This document shows, piece by piece, positions 53,962 through 63,059 of a DNA stretch of 64,000 bases. A program made the translations under genes and the position numbers. Below the pieces are notes generated by a model. That model was given only the letters and a program-made list of their open reading frames with translations, was not told the origin of the DNA and searched no databases. Source of the DNA: CAWJMN01 sp963844055 (GTDB taxonomy: Bacteria; Planctomycetota; Planctomycetia; Pirellulales; Pirellulaceae); assembly GCA_963844055.1 (NCBI GenBank), contig CAWJMN010000001.1:682001-746000 (forward strand), written 5' to 3'. Each line of letters opens with the position of its first letter. Position 1 is the first letter of the stretch.

Positions 53962-54377
53962 GGGGCTGTTCCTTGCGAGTTGCCTAAGATCCAGAGATCG
54001 TCACCGTTTGATGGATGGGAGGAAAAGCAAGGGAAGGGCCAAATGGCAAAGGATGTCACTGGTTGATTTGTAAGTTGTTTCCTGGCAATGGTTTGCGTGT
54101 TTTTTGCGGCGGTTTGGTGTTTGTGGCGGACGTTGCCAATTGGCAACACGGTGCGCTGGCGGGGTTCCGCATGCTGCGTTTTCGATACGCCGCGAAGCCA
54201 GCGGGAGGGGAGGGGGCTTTGGGGGCAGTTGGTAGGCTGCCCACAGAAAGCGGCAAATAAACGGGCTGATTTTCTCGACACAGCGGCGTGGTATTGCAAT
54301 AATCAGCGTTGCCCCTGGGGGTGAGTCTGGGCCTAAATCATTCGGCCACATCCCCATCATGTATTGGGAGATCGCGA
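53962..54377. other. Divergent promoter region of rpoD and a lipoprotein gene
   Basis: A 416-base stretch between divergent starts. Only short open frames of no similarity lie here. It contains two A/T-rich patches near 54060-54130 that may hold the rpoD promoter, but no clear -35/-10 pair could be fixed. No hairpin with a T run is visible. Confidence 0.45.
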
Positions 54378-56324
54378 ATGCGTCGTCGTTGGCATTTGGT
54401 TTGGCTGAGCGTATTGGTTACGGGATATGTTGGCTGCTCGGGAAGTTCGGGATCAAGCACTGCGCAAGCTCCTTCGACCTCCTCTTCCCCGACGTCGAGC
54501 ACGCCTGCGGGTTCGCCAGCGGCAAGCACACCGGCACCCGGGGGCCCAGCCGCTCCTGGTGGATCTGGCTATGGTTTGCCAAACCCGACCAGCTCTGCCC
54601 CGATGGGTGCAACTTCCGGAGCTCCAGGAGCTGCAGCACCAGGCGGTGCGGGCTATGGACTACCTAACCCAATGACCTCTGGGCCAGCCACGGGAGGACC
54701 TGCTCCTGGTGGAGCAGGTTATGGTTTGCCTAATCCGACTTCTTCTGCTCCTGCAACCGGAGCACCGATGCCAGGTGGCGCAGGCTACGGTTTGCCAGGG
54801 ACCACAACTGCCGGTCCGGCAACGGGTGGACCCGCACCAGGTGCGACGGGCTATGGCCTACCTCCGCTTGGTAATTCTGGAACAGCGGCTCCTACAACAA
54901 CCGGCGCGATTCCCGGCGGTGGTGGTAACGGTTTGATTCCTGGTGGCGCACCGATGGCGACCGGCGCCACCGTCGGTGGTTTGCCACCGACGGGCCCTGG
55001 TACGGGGGCGACGGCAGGCGCAACGGCGACAATTCCAGGCGGTGCGATCCCTGGTGGAGCCGGATATGGTTTGCCAGGAACGGGCGCCGCTGGCGCAGGT
55101 ATCGGTGGCGCCCTTGGCAATCCCTACGGACAACAAGCACTGCCTGAACCCAAAACACTGATGGAATTTGCCCAGCGTGCCTTCAAAGAAGGCCACGATA
55201 AAGAGGGCTTCGACTATTTGACGGCTCACTACCTTTGCAATGATGAAGGCATTGCCGGAATTAAAGAGGCGGTGAAGTGGTCTGATGAATTGCGTCGCCC
55301 CACTTTAGGAACACGATTTGGCTTTGGTGTGGCATATACGCCAGGGCGTGATTTTACAGGCGATCCACAGCCGATTGGCCGTGTGGTTGCTGTGAAGAAA
55401 AAGGAAAAGAATGAAGGGGGCTCGCCAGGGGCTCCACCAACTTCGTCGGGTCCGCCAGCGGGCATGATGGGAATGCCAGGGGGAAACAGTGGTGCTGCAC
55501 CCGATGGCAGTGATGGCCTAAAGGCTCTCGATTGGTACACGGGGGACCTTGGCAAGCGGATGTTTGAAGAGCTGAAGACGCATATTGAAGCGGGTGACTA
55601 TGGATCGGCCCTCAAGGGGCTGGATGGTCCTAATAGTGCAGCAGCGCCGGCCGCTGGTGGTCCTGGTACCGCGGGGATGCCACTGGGTATGCCAGCGGGA
55701 ATGCCCGGCATGGGCGGTCAACCTGCCAACGCAGGGGGCAAAGCAGGCGAGCCCAAGGGAATGGTTCCCGGCATCACTTGGGTTGGTCAAATGGCCACCA
55801 AGGAAGCGGTCGAAAAGAAGGCTCGCGAACAAGGAATCGATGTCCTGTTCCTGTATGAAGTGACGGTTACGGTCGGAAAGAACGGCGTAGTTCGCAATAC
55901 GACAAAGATTCGCGTAACCGCCTTAGAGCGTGCGAAGGACTTGATCGTTACGCCGCTGCTTGCCAACCACAAGTTGCAAGAAGACCGCGAAAAGCAAAAG
56001 GATAAAGATCCTGTCGATGCCGAAGTGCAAAAGGTATTGGCCGTCGTAGAGAAGGGGCTTAAAGTTGGTGACTTGCCAGAAGCAATCACTGCCGACAAGG
56101 TGGCTGCTCGCATTAAGAAGCTGGCAAGCACCCCGGACAACGTCCTACGTACGCTTCTAGAAGCCAAGCTTTACATCGCGCTGGACCTGCTCAAAGAAGA
56201 GGAGCTCAAGGAGGCGATTGCCGCTTTGGGGGGCAACGATCTTGGGAAGCTTCTCACGGGTGCCAATGAAAACGAGCGTGCGGAAGCCCTGAAGGACCTG
56301 CTTCCGAAAAAGAAGAAGGCCTAA
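54378..56324 (+). CDS. Lipoprotein with tandem Gly/Pro-rich repeats and conserved C-terminal part
   Basis: The leader ends in VTGYVGC, a lipoprotein signal with the anchor at about residue 20. Residues about 25-230 are Gly/Ala/Pro/Thr-rich repeats built on GGAGYGLP. Two further domains follow: about 255-350 (QALPEPKTLMEFAQRAFKEGHDKEGFDYLTAHYL, VAYTPGRDFTGDPQPIG), and after another Gly/Pro/Met linker, about 455-648 with KGMVPGITWVGQMATKEAVEKKAREQGIDVLFLYEV. The end is Lys/Leu-rich helical. The 648 residues start from the ATG at 54378. No family known to me; surface or envelope role inferred. Confidence 0.75.
   Translation: MRRRWHLVWLSVLVTGYVGCSGSSGSSTAQAPSTSSSPTSSTPAGSPAASTPAPGGPAAPGGSGYGLPNPTSSAPMGATSGAPGAAAPGGAGYGLPNPMTSGPATGGPAPGGAGYGLPNPTSSAPATGAPMPGGAGYGLPGTTTAGPATGGPAPGATGYGLPPLGNSGTAAPTTTGAIPGGGGNGLIPGGAPMATGATVGGLPPTGPGTGATAGATATIPGGAIPGGAGYGLPGTGAAGAGIGGALGNPYGQQALPEPKTLMEFAQRAFKEGHDKEGFDYLTAHYLCNDEGIAGIKEAVKWSDELRRPTLGTRFGFGVAYTPGRDFTGDPQPIGRVVAVKKKEKNEGGSPGAPPTSSGPPAGMMGMPGGNSGAAPDGSDGLKALDWYTGDLGKRMFEELKTHIEAGDYGSALKGLDGPNSAAAPAAGGPGTAGMPLGMPAGMPGMGGQPANAGGKAGEPKGMVPGITWVGQMATKEAVEKKAREQGIDVLFLYEVTVTVGKNGVVRNTTKIRVTALERAKDLIVTPLLANHKLQEDREKQKDKDPVDAEVQKVLAVVEKGLKVGDLPEAITADKVAARIKKLASTPDNVLRTLLEAKLYIALDLLKEEELKEAIAALGGNDLGKLLTGANENERAEALKDLLPKKKKA
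54540..55110 (+). repeat. Tandem degenerate repeat coding for GGAGYGLP units
   Basis: About seven copies of a unit of roughly 20 codons, each with GGxGYGLP (the sixth degenerate, GGGNGLIP) followed by a variable Pro/Ser/Thr/Ala spacer such as NPTSSAPATG. Spacers differ in length and wording, so the array is not an exact tandem copy but an expanded and diverged one. Confidence 0.85.
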
Positions 56325-56357
56325 CGCTTTTGCCGTTTGAAGAATGTCAAACCACTA

Positions 56358-56388
56358 AGCAGCCTGTTTAACGCAGGCTGCTTTTTTT
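56358..56388 (+). terminator. Intrinsic terminator after the repeat lipoprotein gene
   Basis: AGCAGCCTG (56358-56366) pairs with CAGGCTGCT (56374-56382) around a seven-base loop and is followed by a run of T to 56388. It sits 34 bases beyond the stop and next to the convergent DUF1501 gene. Confidence 0.93.
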
Positions 56389-56392
56389 GTTG

Positions 56393-57856
56393 CTACGCCA
56401 AAATATCGCGAATGATGCCGCCGTGCACATCGGTCAACTTACGATCAAGCCCGTTGTAGTAAAAGGCGAGCCGATCAAAGTCGAGCCCCATCAGCTTGAG
56501 AACCGTACCGTAGAATTCCCAGACGTTTGTGACCTTCTCTACCGACCGTCGGCCGAAATCATCGGTAGCGCCGTAGCTGGTTCCTCCCTTAATGCCAGCC
56601 CCCATCATCCAGCAGGTGAAGGCATCGGGATTGTGATCGCGACCGGTGGTGTTGGCCTGATGGGTTGGCATCCGGCCGAACTCTGTTGTCCAAAGGACCA
56701 ATGTATCTTCCAAAAGGCCACGCTGTTTTAGGTCAGACAGAAGTGCGGCAGTTGGTTGATCAAAGATGGGACAGTGTCGCTCGTAGTCGGCCTTGAGCGT
56801 CTTGTGGGCGTCCCAGTTGAGAAGCCCATCCACGCCGCTGGCGCGTGAGGCGCAGTACAAGTTGACATAACGCACGCCACGCTCCAAAAGCCGACGGCTA
56901 AGGATGCAGTTGCGAGCGTAGGAGGCTAACAGCTTGTTTTCGTGGTCCGTCCCGTAGGAGGCATGGGTTTGCTGGGTCTCCTGGGTGAGGTCGGAAACTT
57001 CTGGCGCAGACAACTGCATCCGAGCGGCTAATTCATAGCTGGCAATCCGAGCTTGCAACATCGAGTTACCTGGATGCTCGGCCGCATGCCGCTGGTTGAG
57101 CTTTTGCAGGAAAGCGCGAGCAGAATTTTCCTGCGCTGCGGTAATCGCTGCAGGTTGTGCAAGGTTGCGAATCTCTTGATGGGCCGCCATCATGATCGCC
57201 TGATGCCGAGCTGGCAAAAAGCCGTTGCTCCAATTCGCCTTGCCGTTTGGCGGCTCGCCACGGACATCGGGAATTGCCACGTAAGTCGGCAAGTTGTCAT
57301 TAATGCTACCAAGGCCATAGCTCAACCAGGCGCCGGCACTTGGAAAGCCTTCCTGAACATGCCCGGTATTCATGAACACGCAGCCAGGGCCGTGCGTGTT
57401 AGTCTTGGACTTCATCGAGTGGATAAAGGCGATGTCATCCACATGCTTGGCCATGTGGGGCAGCATGGTGGTGATCATCTTGCCGCTTTGTCCGGCCGGG
57501 GCAAAGTCCCAGGGGGACCGCATGAGGTTGCCATTCTTTCCTTGGAAGGAAGAAAAGTTCTCTTCGCCAGGAAGTGGCTCGCCGGTTCGCTTTAACAGTT
57601 CGGGCTTGAAGTCCCAGAGGTCAAGATGTGAGGCAGCGCCAGGGCAGAAGATCTGAAGCACTCGCTTTGCCTTGGCCGGAAAGTGCGTTTGCCCTACACC
57701 GGGTTGCCATGGCGCGAGGTCTGTAGCTGGTGGAGCATCGGCGGAGTGCAGCTCTTGCCCCAGGAGCGAACAAAGGCCAAGGCCGGCCATGCCGGTAAGC
57801 GTGCTACCCAGCAATTGTCGACGATTTAGTAGAGGTGCGTTTGTAGTGGGATTCAT
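56393..57856 (-). CDS. DUF1501 family protein, second pair
   Basis: A third DUF1501 protein (487 residues) with export leader LNRRQLLGSTLTGMAGLGLC. Family segments: VLQIFCPGAASHLDLWDFKP, LLERGVRYVNLYCA, NWDAHKTLKADYERHCP, TTEFGRMPTHQANTTGRDHNP and GGTSYGATDDFG. The ATG at 57856 is chosen because it puts the leader at the N-terminus; an ATG at 57940 would add 28 residues. It lies just downstream of the DUF1553 gene with 38 bases between, and ends four bases after the terminator of the convergent gene. Confidence 0.93.
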   Translation of the reverse strand: MNPTTNAPLLNRRQLLGSTLTGMAGLGLCSLLGQELHSADAPPATDLAPWQPGVGQTHFPAKAKRVLQIFCPGAASHLDLWDFKPELLKRTGEPLPGEENFSSFQGKNGNLMRSPWDFAPAGQSGKMITTMLPHMAKHVDDIAFIHSMKSKTNTHGPGCVFMNTGHVQEGFPSAGAWLSYGLGSINDNLPTYVAIPDVRGEPPNGKANWSNGFLPARHQAIMMAAHQEIRNLAQPAAITAAQENSARAFLQKLNQRHAAEHPGNSMLQARIASYELAARMQLSAPEVSDLTQETQQTHASYGTDHENKLLASYARNCILSRRLLERGVRYVNLYCASRASGVDGLLNWDAHKTLKADYERHCPIFDQPTAALLSDLKQRGLLEDTLVLWTTEFGRMPTHQANTTGRDHNPDAFTCWMMGAGIKGGTSYGATDDFGRRSVEKVTNVWEFYGTVLKLMGLDFDRLAFYYNGLDRKLTDVHGGIIRDILA

Positions 57857-57894
57857 GGTAGGTGTACTCAGGATAGAGCGAAATCCGCTTCGCA

Positions 57895-60327
57895 TTAGTC
57901 GATCATGATTAGTTCGTTGGAGTTGAGCAGCGTGCGGCATAGGAGTGGCAAGCCATGCTCCTTCACCAGGTCGAGGCCGCTCTGCAATTCATCGGCGGTG
58001 GGAGCTCGACCAAAAGCAAGGACAAAGGCGCGTTCAACTTGGGAAGCGGGCAGGGCGGCATTGGATTCGGCTTTTACACGTTCCGCAAAGAAGTTCGCCA
58101 TGTCGAGCGAGAAGGGATGGTTGAGAAGTGTCAGCGCTTGCAAGGGAGTGGTGGTGGCAGCCCGGCGAGGTTCCGCAAATGCAGGATCGGGGCCATCAAA
58201 ATCGGTAAGAAGATCAACGCGGGCCGCTCGCGCATTGTGATGATAGACCGAGCGGCGATAGGTATCGGGCCCATGAGCATTCAAAGGAACGTAGGTAGCA
58301 ACGTTATCTTGTTGGTATTCATAAAGGCGGAAGCCAGGTCCCCCCATCCGCAAATCGAGTTTGCCTGCCACGCTAAGCAACGTATCTCGCACTTCTTCAG
58401 AGGTAAGCCGCCTTGGTGGAAAACGCCAAAGCAGGCGGCTATCACCATCGATGCGTGCTGCCTCGGCACGGAAGGTGGAGCTTTGCTGATAGGTTTGAGA
58501 AAGAATGATCATTCGGTGAAGTGGCTTCAATTGCCAACCACCTTTAGAAAGCTCCGACGCTAAATAGTCGAGCAATTCGGGATGCGTGGGACGCCCACCC
58601 ATATAACCAAAGTCACTTGGTGTATCGACGATGCCCGTTCCAAAGTGATAGTGCCAAACCCGATTGGCAAGGACACGCCGGGTTAGTGGTTGGTCGTCTC
58701 GTGTGATCCATTTCGCCAGGGCCAGACGCCGTGCGCCTTCTGCTGCGGTGGGCTCCAAGTGATAGTTTTCAATCACGCCATCAAAAACACTTAGCCCACC
58801 AGGCTGGACTTCGGGGCCAAGTTTCTGGGGACTTCCCCCCAGGAAAACATGAAACGGGCCCGGAGCAGGACGATGATTTCCAACCCACCATCGCGGCAGC
58901 GCGGGGACTTGCGCGATTTTGGCATTGATGGCGGCCAGTTCTTCGTTGGCTTTTTTAAGCTGCGATTCCTCTTCGGCAGAAAGTGGAGTCTTGGGGTCGG
59001 CGGATTTCTTCGCTTCCAGGGCAGCCTTTTGTGCTTGAGGCCCCTTCTGCTGTTCTAGTAGCGGAGCAAGGGCAGCGGTTCGGGCCTGGATTTGTTCTGG
59101 TGATGCCACTTCACGATCACCATGCACAACGCCCGAGAACGTCGCAGCCATGGCGTAGTAATCGGATGTCTTTAGCGGGTCAAACTTGTGGTCGTGACAT
59201 CGCGCACAACCCAGCGTGAGCCCCAAAAAGCCTTCGCCCGTTGCTCGGACCATTTCATCCATTTGATCGGATCGGATTTGGGCAGCTGCGGCCGGGTCTT
59301 GGTTGCCAACGTCATCATAAGGACCGGCTACTAAGAAGGCCGAGGCAATGTCGAGCTTGGTATCACCATTGGCTAGAACGTCGCCGGCTAGATGCTCGAC
59401 GATTAGCTGGTTCATGGGCTTGTCTTGATTGTAGGCTTCAATCACATAGTCACGAAGCGGCCATAGGTTGGTGATGATCTCATTCCGTTCGTAGCCGCGG
59501 CTTTCACCAAACCGAATGACATCTAGCCAGTGCCGTCCCCATTGTTCGCCATAGCGGGGACTGGCCAACAAGCGGTCAACCAACTGCTCCACGGCCTGCT
59601 TGGGATTGGACCGGTAGGCTTGTTCAAAGTCCGCAATTTCTTGAGGAGATGGTGGAAGGCCGATGAGGTCGTAACTGATCCGTCGGATCAACTGCGGAGG
59701 TAGTGCAGGGGGATTGGGAACAAGACCCTTTTGAGAGAGTGAAGCAATGACGAACCGGTCGATGGGGTTTTGTTGCCATGTGGCAGGTACCCCAGGTGTT
59801 GTGGGAGGCGCTACAGCTTCGATCGGACGGAATGACCAGAAGGAGGCATCGGCCTTCGACTTCTCCTTTAGTACCAAGTTTTGCGGCCAAGTGGCTCCGG
59901 CGGCAATCCACTGTTGAAGGAGGGCTTGATCTGCATCAGAAAGTGCCGGCTTCTTCTGCGGCATCTCAGCTTTTTTCGTGGCCGGATCGACGACTACTTT
60001 TTGAAACAAGGGGGAATCTTCGGGCTTGCCAGGAACAATGGCTGCTCCTTCGTCGCCCCCCTTGAGCGCATCGGCCAAAGTTTCCAGCGAAAGGTTTCCC
60101 TTCCGCGTGTTGGAGTTGTGGCATTCGATACAGTTCTTTACCAGGACCGGCGCGACCTGCTCATGAAACTGTTTAGCAGCGGCTTCGTCAGCCTGAGTGG
60201 GCGAAATGCTTGACCATAAGCCAACAAGTAAGATGCAGGTCGCAAGGGATATTTTTGAGTGTGTCATAATGCAGGAAGTCAAAGTAGAGAACCAGCGGAT
60301 CGTCTCATTTACCAATGAGGTAGTCAT
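57895..60327 (-). CDS. PSCyt1-DUF1549-DUF1553 protein, second pair
   Basis: An 810-residue relative of the gene at 17984-21052, without the F5/8C-like insert. It has a signal segment (about residues 25-46), a PSCyt1 domain with CIECH, DUF1549 (NPIDRFVIASLSQKGLVPN, YGEQWGRHWLDVIRFGESRG), CARCHDHKFDP as second haem-type motif, a helical linker, and DUF1553 (ALAKWITRDDQPLTRRVLANRVWHYHFG). The ATG at 60327 overlaps the stop of the regulator gene as ATGA and has AGAGG upstream, pointing to translational coupling; an ATG at 60267 would give a more usual signal peptide. Confidence 0.92.
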   Translation of the reverse strand: MTTSLVNETIRWFSTLTSCIMTHSKISLATCILLVGLWSSISPTQADEAAAKQFHEQVAPVLVKNCIECHNSNTRKGNLSLETLADALKGGDEGAAIVPGKPEDSPLFQKVVVDPATKKAEMPQKKPALSDADQALLQQWIAAGATWPQNLVLKEKSKADASFWSFRPIEAVAPPTTPGVPATWQQNPIDRFVIASLSQKGLVPNPPALPPQLIRRISYDLIGLPPSPQEIADFEQAYRSNPKQAVEQLVDRLLASPRYGEQWGRHWLDVIRFGESRGYERNEIITNLWPLRDYVIEAYNQDKPMNQLIVEHLAGDVLANGDTKLDIASAFLVAGPYDDVGNQDPAAAAQIRSDQMDEMVRATGEGFLGLTLGCARCHDHKFDPLKTSDYYAMAATFSGVVHGDREVASPEQIQARTAALAPLLEQQKGPQAQKAALEAKKSADPKTPLSAEEESQLKKANEELAAINAKIAQVPALPRWWVGNHRPAPGPFHVFLGGSPQKLGPEVQPGGLSVFDGVIENYHLEPTAAEGARRLALAKWITRDDQPLTRRVLANRVWHYHFGTGIVDTPSDFGYMGGRPTHPELLDYLASELSKGGWQLKPLHRMIILSQTYQQSSTFRAEAARIDGDSRLLWRFPPRRLTSEEVRDTLLSVAGKLDLRMGGPGFRLYEYQQDNVATYVPLNAHGPDTYRRSVYHHNARAARVDLLTDFDGPDPAFAEPRRAATTTPLQALTLLNHPFSLDMANFFAERVKAESNAALPASQVERAFVLAFGRAPTADELQSGLDLVKEHGLPLLCRTLLNSNELIMID

Positions 60328-61097
60328 GAGGCACCTCTTGGCGACACGCGGCGAGCCGCTTTTCTTTTTGCCAAGACAGGCTTGGGAGCGGATGTTTTAT
60401 TGGAACCTTGTCGGCCTGCCAGCATGTCCTTTTGGGCTGCTTCCAAGTGCGTCTTCATCGCCAGTTGGGCGGCGACGGCATCCCCATTTTCAATGGCCGT
60501 GAGAATGGGCAAGTGCTGGGCGACTGCCTTTTCTTTGCCGATGCGGCCAATCGTTAATTGGCGACATTCCCGGCCAATATCCGCTAGAGAATCCAGGATC
60601 AGCCGAAACATGAGGTTGCCGCTCACGTCGGCCAGCATGCGATGGAATTCCAGATCGCACTCGATGGCTACTGCCGGGGATTCTGCAAATTCAAGCCGTT
60701 TATGGATGTCCCATAGGCGGGAAAGATCCGAAGGTTTGGCCCGTACGGCGGCCATCGCTGCCGCAATGGGCTCAATGGCTAGGCGTGTTTCCTGTAACTG
60801 ACGTTGGCGCTCCGCTTCGTCCGGAACCAGCATCATGAGGGAGGTGATGAGTGGCTTGTGCAGTCGCTGGACGACGCGTGTTCCGATTCCGTGTTGGATT
60901 TCGACCAGCCCTTGTAGCTCTAAGCGGATGGTCGCTTCGCGAACGACCGGGCGACTCACACCAAGCTGTTCGGCCAGGACTCGCTCGGGAGGCAGGAACT
61001 CATCGCCAGAGGCAATGCGCAAGGCCACCTCTTCACCAAGACGGCTGCATACCTCTTCCACGAGGGAAGACACACGTTGGATTCGCTGAATGGTCAT
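60324..61097 (-). CDS. GntR family (FadR subfamily) transcriptional regulator
   Basis: The 257-residue protein has an N-terminal winged helix (about 10-75) with FLPPERVLAEQLGVSRPVVREATIRLELQGLVEIQHGIGTRVV, typical of GntR, and a helical FCD ligand domain (about 95-230) with ETRLAIEPIAAAMAA, ECDLEFHRMLADVSGN and HLPILTAIENGDAVAAQLAMKTHLEAAQ. The His and Asp residues of FCD metal sites (D in EFHRML region, two His) are kept. Ligands are usually small organic acids. It is the first gene of a unit with DUF1553 and DUF1501 and very likely controls it. Confidence 0.93.
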   Translation of the reverse strand: MTIQRIQRVSSLVEEVCSRLGEEVALRIASGDEFLPPERVLAEQLGVSRPVVREATIRLELQGLVEIQHGIGTRVVQRLHKPLITSLMMLVPDEAERQRQLQETRLAIEPIAAAMAAVRAKPSDLSRLWDIHKRLEFAESPAVAIECDLEFHRMLADVSGNLMFRLILDSLADIGRECRQLTIGRIGKEKAVAQHLPILTAIENGDAVAAQLAMKTHLEAAQKDMLAGRQGSNKTSAPKPVLAKRKAARRVSPRGAS

Positions 61098-61211
61098 AGG
61101 TCAGAGGTTTTACCACTGCCTGTTTGCCAAGTCAACTTTTTTCTGCGGGGCGCCGCTTTTGCCGGCGGGGTGTGCTTAAAACGTCGCAAAAACAAGGCCG
61201 TTTAAGGTGTT

Positions 61212-61242
61212 AGAAAGAAAAAGCGGAAATCCGGGCGCTTTT
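61212..61242 (-). terminator. Possible intrinsic terminator after signal peptidase gene
   Basis: AAAAGCG (61219-61225) pairs with CGCTTTT (61236-61242) with a ten-base loop; read on the minus strand it runs into CTTTTTCTTTC. The stem is short (7 bp), so this is a moderate call. Confidence 0.45.
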
Positions 61243-61264
61243 GCCTTGCAGCATAAGGGCAAGG

Positions 61265-62626
61265 TTATTGCCCGGCAGGTGACACTCGATGAGTGATTTG
61301 CCTGCGTGCGATCCCCTCGGGTGCGAAGTGCCGGCTATCGATCGACACGGACGAGTTGTCACCTAGCACGGCATAGGTTCTGGGGGCCAAAGGGGCGGGA
61401 GATTGCCAGGGAGTGGCTTGGCCGCGTGGTCCTAGGTGATAAAGGTCGCGCAGTAGGCGTGTGCGTTTAAGTGTCACGCTTCCCTGGGAAGCACCGATGG
61501 CAATCTTGGGTAGTGGAGGGTTTTCGACAAACGTCGCAAGCAGCGGCTTGTTCCAAGGGGCCGTAAGGATCACGTTGCCATCGATCGCCAAAATAACTTG
61601 TCGATCGCAAAGTGTGAAATGAAAAACCTGTTCTGACTGGGGAAGTGCCTTTCCTTCCGGAAGCTTTCCCACCGAAATTTCAACGTCGGATTTGAAAATC
61701 TGCACTGTCCCATTGGGTAAATCAACGCGGGCAACAAAGGTGTCGCTTGGATCGCTAAGCTGTAACGCAAAGATTGCATTGTCCGTGTGTACAAGCGAGA
61801 CTTCGAGAAGCAAGTCAGTCACGGGATAGAGCTCGCGCGATAGTTGCGAGTTAAAAGGATCGTTATCGAGTAGCGGCGAATCTTCATCGCGTGGTAGTGG
61901 GTTGGTTGTGCAGCGCCAGTGATGATAGTCGAGCCATTGCCAGTTGCTCGGATCTTCTTGGCAGCGAATTGTCGCGAGGTTTGGCGATGCAGAAAGCTGC
62001 CAGCCGGCTTCGCTTGCTAAAGCGGCAGTTTGTGATCGGCTCGTCCATCGGGGGCGCAAAGCTGTCGATTTAGTTGGTCGATATTGACTGTCGTAGACTT
62101 CAATCGCCACCCCACGAAGTTCGCTAAGCGACTTTTGTAAGACCTCGCCATTGATCACAACGTCTCCAGCGGCGGTTCCCCACGTTTCACCCGGCAGGGC
62201 AACGATTCGCTTGATTTGCCGCGAGGGTGTAGCATCGTTTGAAGAGTCATCCTCGATAACTACAACATCGTGTCGCTGAATGTCGGCACCTTCCGTCAGT
62301 GGTACCAGCGTAACCTTCTCGCCCGGCAAGTAGTGCAATACGTCGGTGGACGTAGTGATCGGAAAACCACATTGCCAGCAGGTTAGCCTTGCACCTTCCC
62401 CAAGGAGGGCGACTTTCAAGTCTTTACCACAGTCGGGGCACGTCAAAACGGTACATTCGCCGCAGTAAGTGGGAGCCATGGAGTCGCCATCGATGGTGGC
62501 AATCCTCGGCGAACCCTCAGCCCTCGAAGAACGGCCGGCGGGCTTGTTAAATCGCGAGGCAATCGCGATGGAAAAGCCAAAGACGAGTCCTGCCAAGCCG
62601 AGTAGGATCAGGAGGTTTTTTGTCAT
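61265..62626 (-). CDS. lepB: Signal peptidase I with zinc-ribbon and beta-sandwich insertions
   Basis: Cleaves signal peptides at the outer face of the membrane. One N-terminal membrane segment (about 4-24) precedes box B with the catalytic serine in DGDSMAPT (about Ser 49), box D with the general-base lysine in RQIKRIVALPGE (about Lys 139) and box E GDNSSVSIDSR (about 422-432). Two insertions stand out: a Cys-rich stretch (C55, C58, C63, C66, C83, C86) directly after the serine box, and about 230 residues between boxes D and E that look like a beta-sandwich with VSLVHTDNAIFALQLSDPSDTF. Total 453 residues against about 200-320 usually. Confidence 0.9.
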   Translation of the reverse strand: MTKNLLILLGLAGLVFGFSIAIASRFNKPAGRSSRAEGSPRIATIDGDSMAPTYCGECTVLTCPDCGKDLKVALLGEGARLTCWQCGFPITTSTDVLHYLPGEKVTLVPLTEGADIQRHDVVVIEDDSSNDATPSRQIKRIVALPGETWGTAAGDVVINGEVLQKSLSELRGVAIEVYDSQYRPTKSTALRPRWTSRSQTAALASEAGWQLSASPNLATIRCQEDPSNWQWLDYHHWRCTTNPLPRDEDSPLLDNDPFNSQLSRELYPVTDLLLEVSLVHTDNAIFALQLSDPSDTFVARVDLPNGTVQIFKSDVEISVGKLPEGKALPQSEQVFHFTLCDRQVILAIDGNVILTAPWNKPLLATFVENPPLPKIAIGASQGSVTLKRTRLLRDLYHLGPRGQATPWQSPAPLAPRTYAVLGDNSSVSIDSRHFAPEGIARRQITHRVSPAGQ

Positions 62627-62650
62627 GGCCGTTCTCGGGTTGCTGGTGTA

Positions 62651-63022
62651 CTACTGCGCGACCTTCGAATCGGAAAAGACAAAGTACGCGGCCGCCACCA
62701 TGCATAGCGCGGCCCAGACGAAGTTCCACTTGATCTGTTCCTGCAATAGCAAGATCGAAACCGGCACAAACACTGCCAGTGTAATGATCTCTTGCAAAAT
62801 CTTGAGCTGTGCAAAAGACAGATTCGCCTCGTGCCCGATCCGATTGGCTGGCACTTGGAGAACGTACTCAAAGAAGGCGATTCCCCAGCTCACCATGATC
62901 GCCAAGAGAATCGTTTTCCCTTTGAGGAACTCGAGTTTGGGATGCAGGTACCAGGCCGTCAGCATGAAGACGTTTGACCCGATCAATAGCAAGATAGTTT
63001 GTACAATCGGCGGAAGCTTCAT
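62651..63022 (-). CDS. DUF486 family membrane protein
   Basis: The 123-residue protein has four hydrophobic segments and matches the DUF486 (DMT-like, EamA-related) family: TILLLIGSNVFMLTAWYLHPK, LAIMVSWGIAFFEYVLQVPANRIGH and FAQLKILQEIITLAVFVPVS are typical. Function unknown, possibly a small-molecule transporter. The ATG at 63022 is preferred over one at 63118. It lies 24 bases upstream of the signal peptidase gene and 37 bases downstream of the next gene on the same strand. Confidence 0.9.
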   Translation of the reverse strand: MKLPPIVQTILLLIGSNVFMLTAWYLHPKLEFLKGKTILLAIMVSWGIAFFEYVLQVPANRIGHEANLSFAQLKILQEIITLAVFVPVSILLLQEQIKWNFVWAALCMVAAAYFVFSDSKVAQ

Positions 63023-63059
63023 CGTTGCAATCTCTGCGTAACCAGGTCGAAAATCAGTT

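Noticed and set aside
53242..54066. Plus-strand open frame of 274 codons opposite rpoD
   Set aside because: rpoD is certain on the other strand; the antisense product has no similarity.
54540..55110. CRISPR-like array
   Set aside because: The repeats are in frame, degenerate and code for a Gly/Pro-rich arm; spacing and identity do not fit CRISPR.
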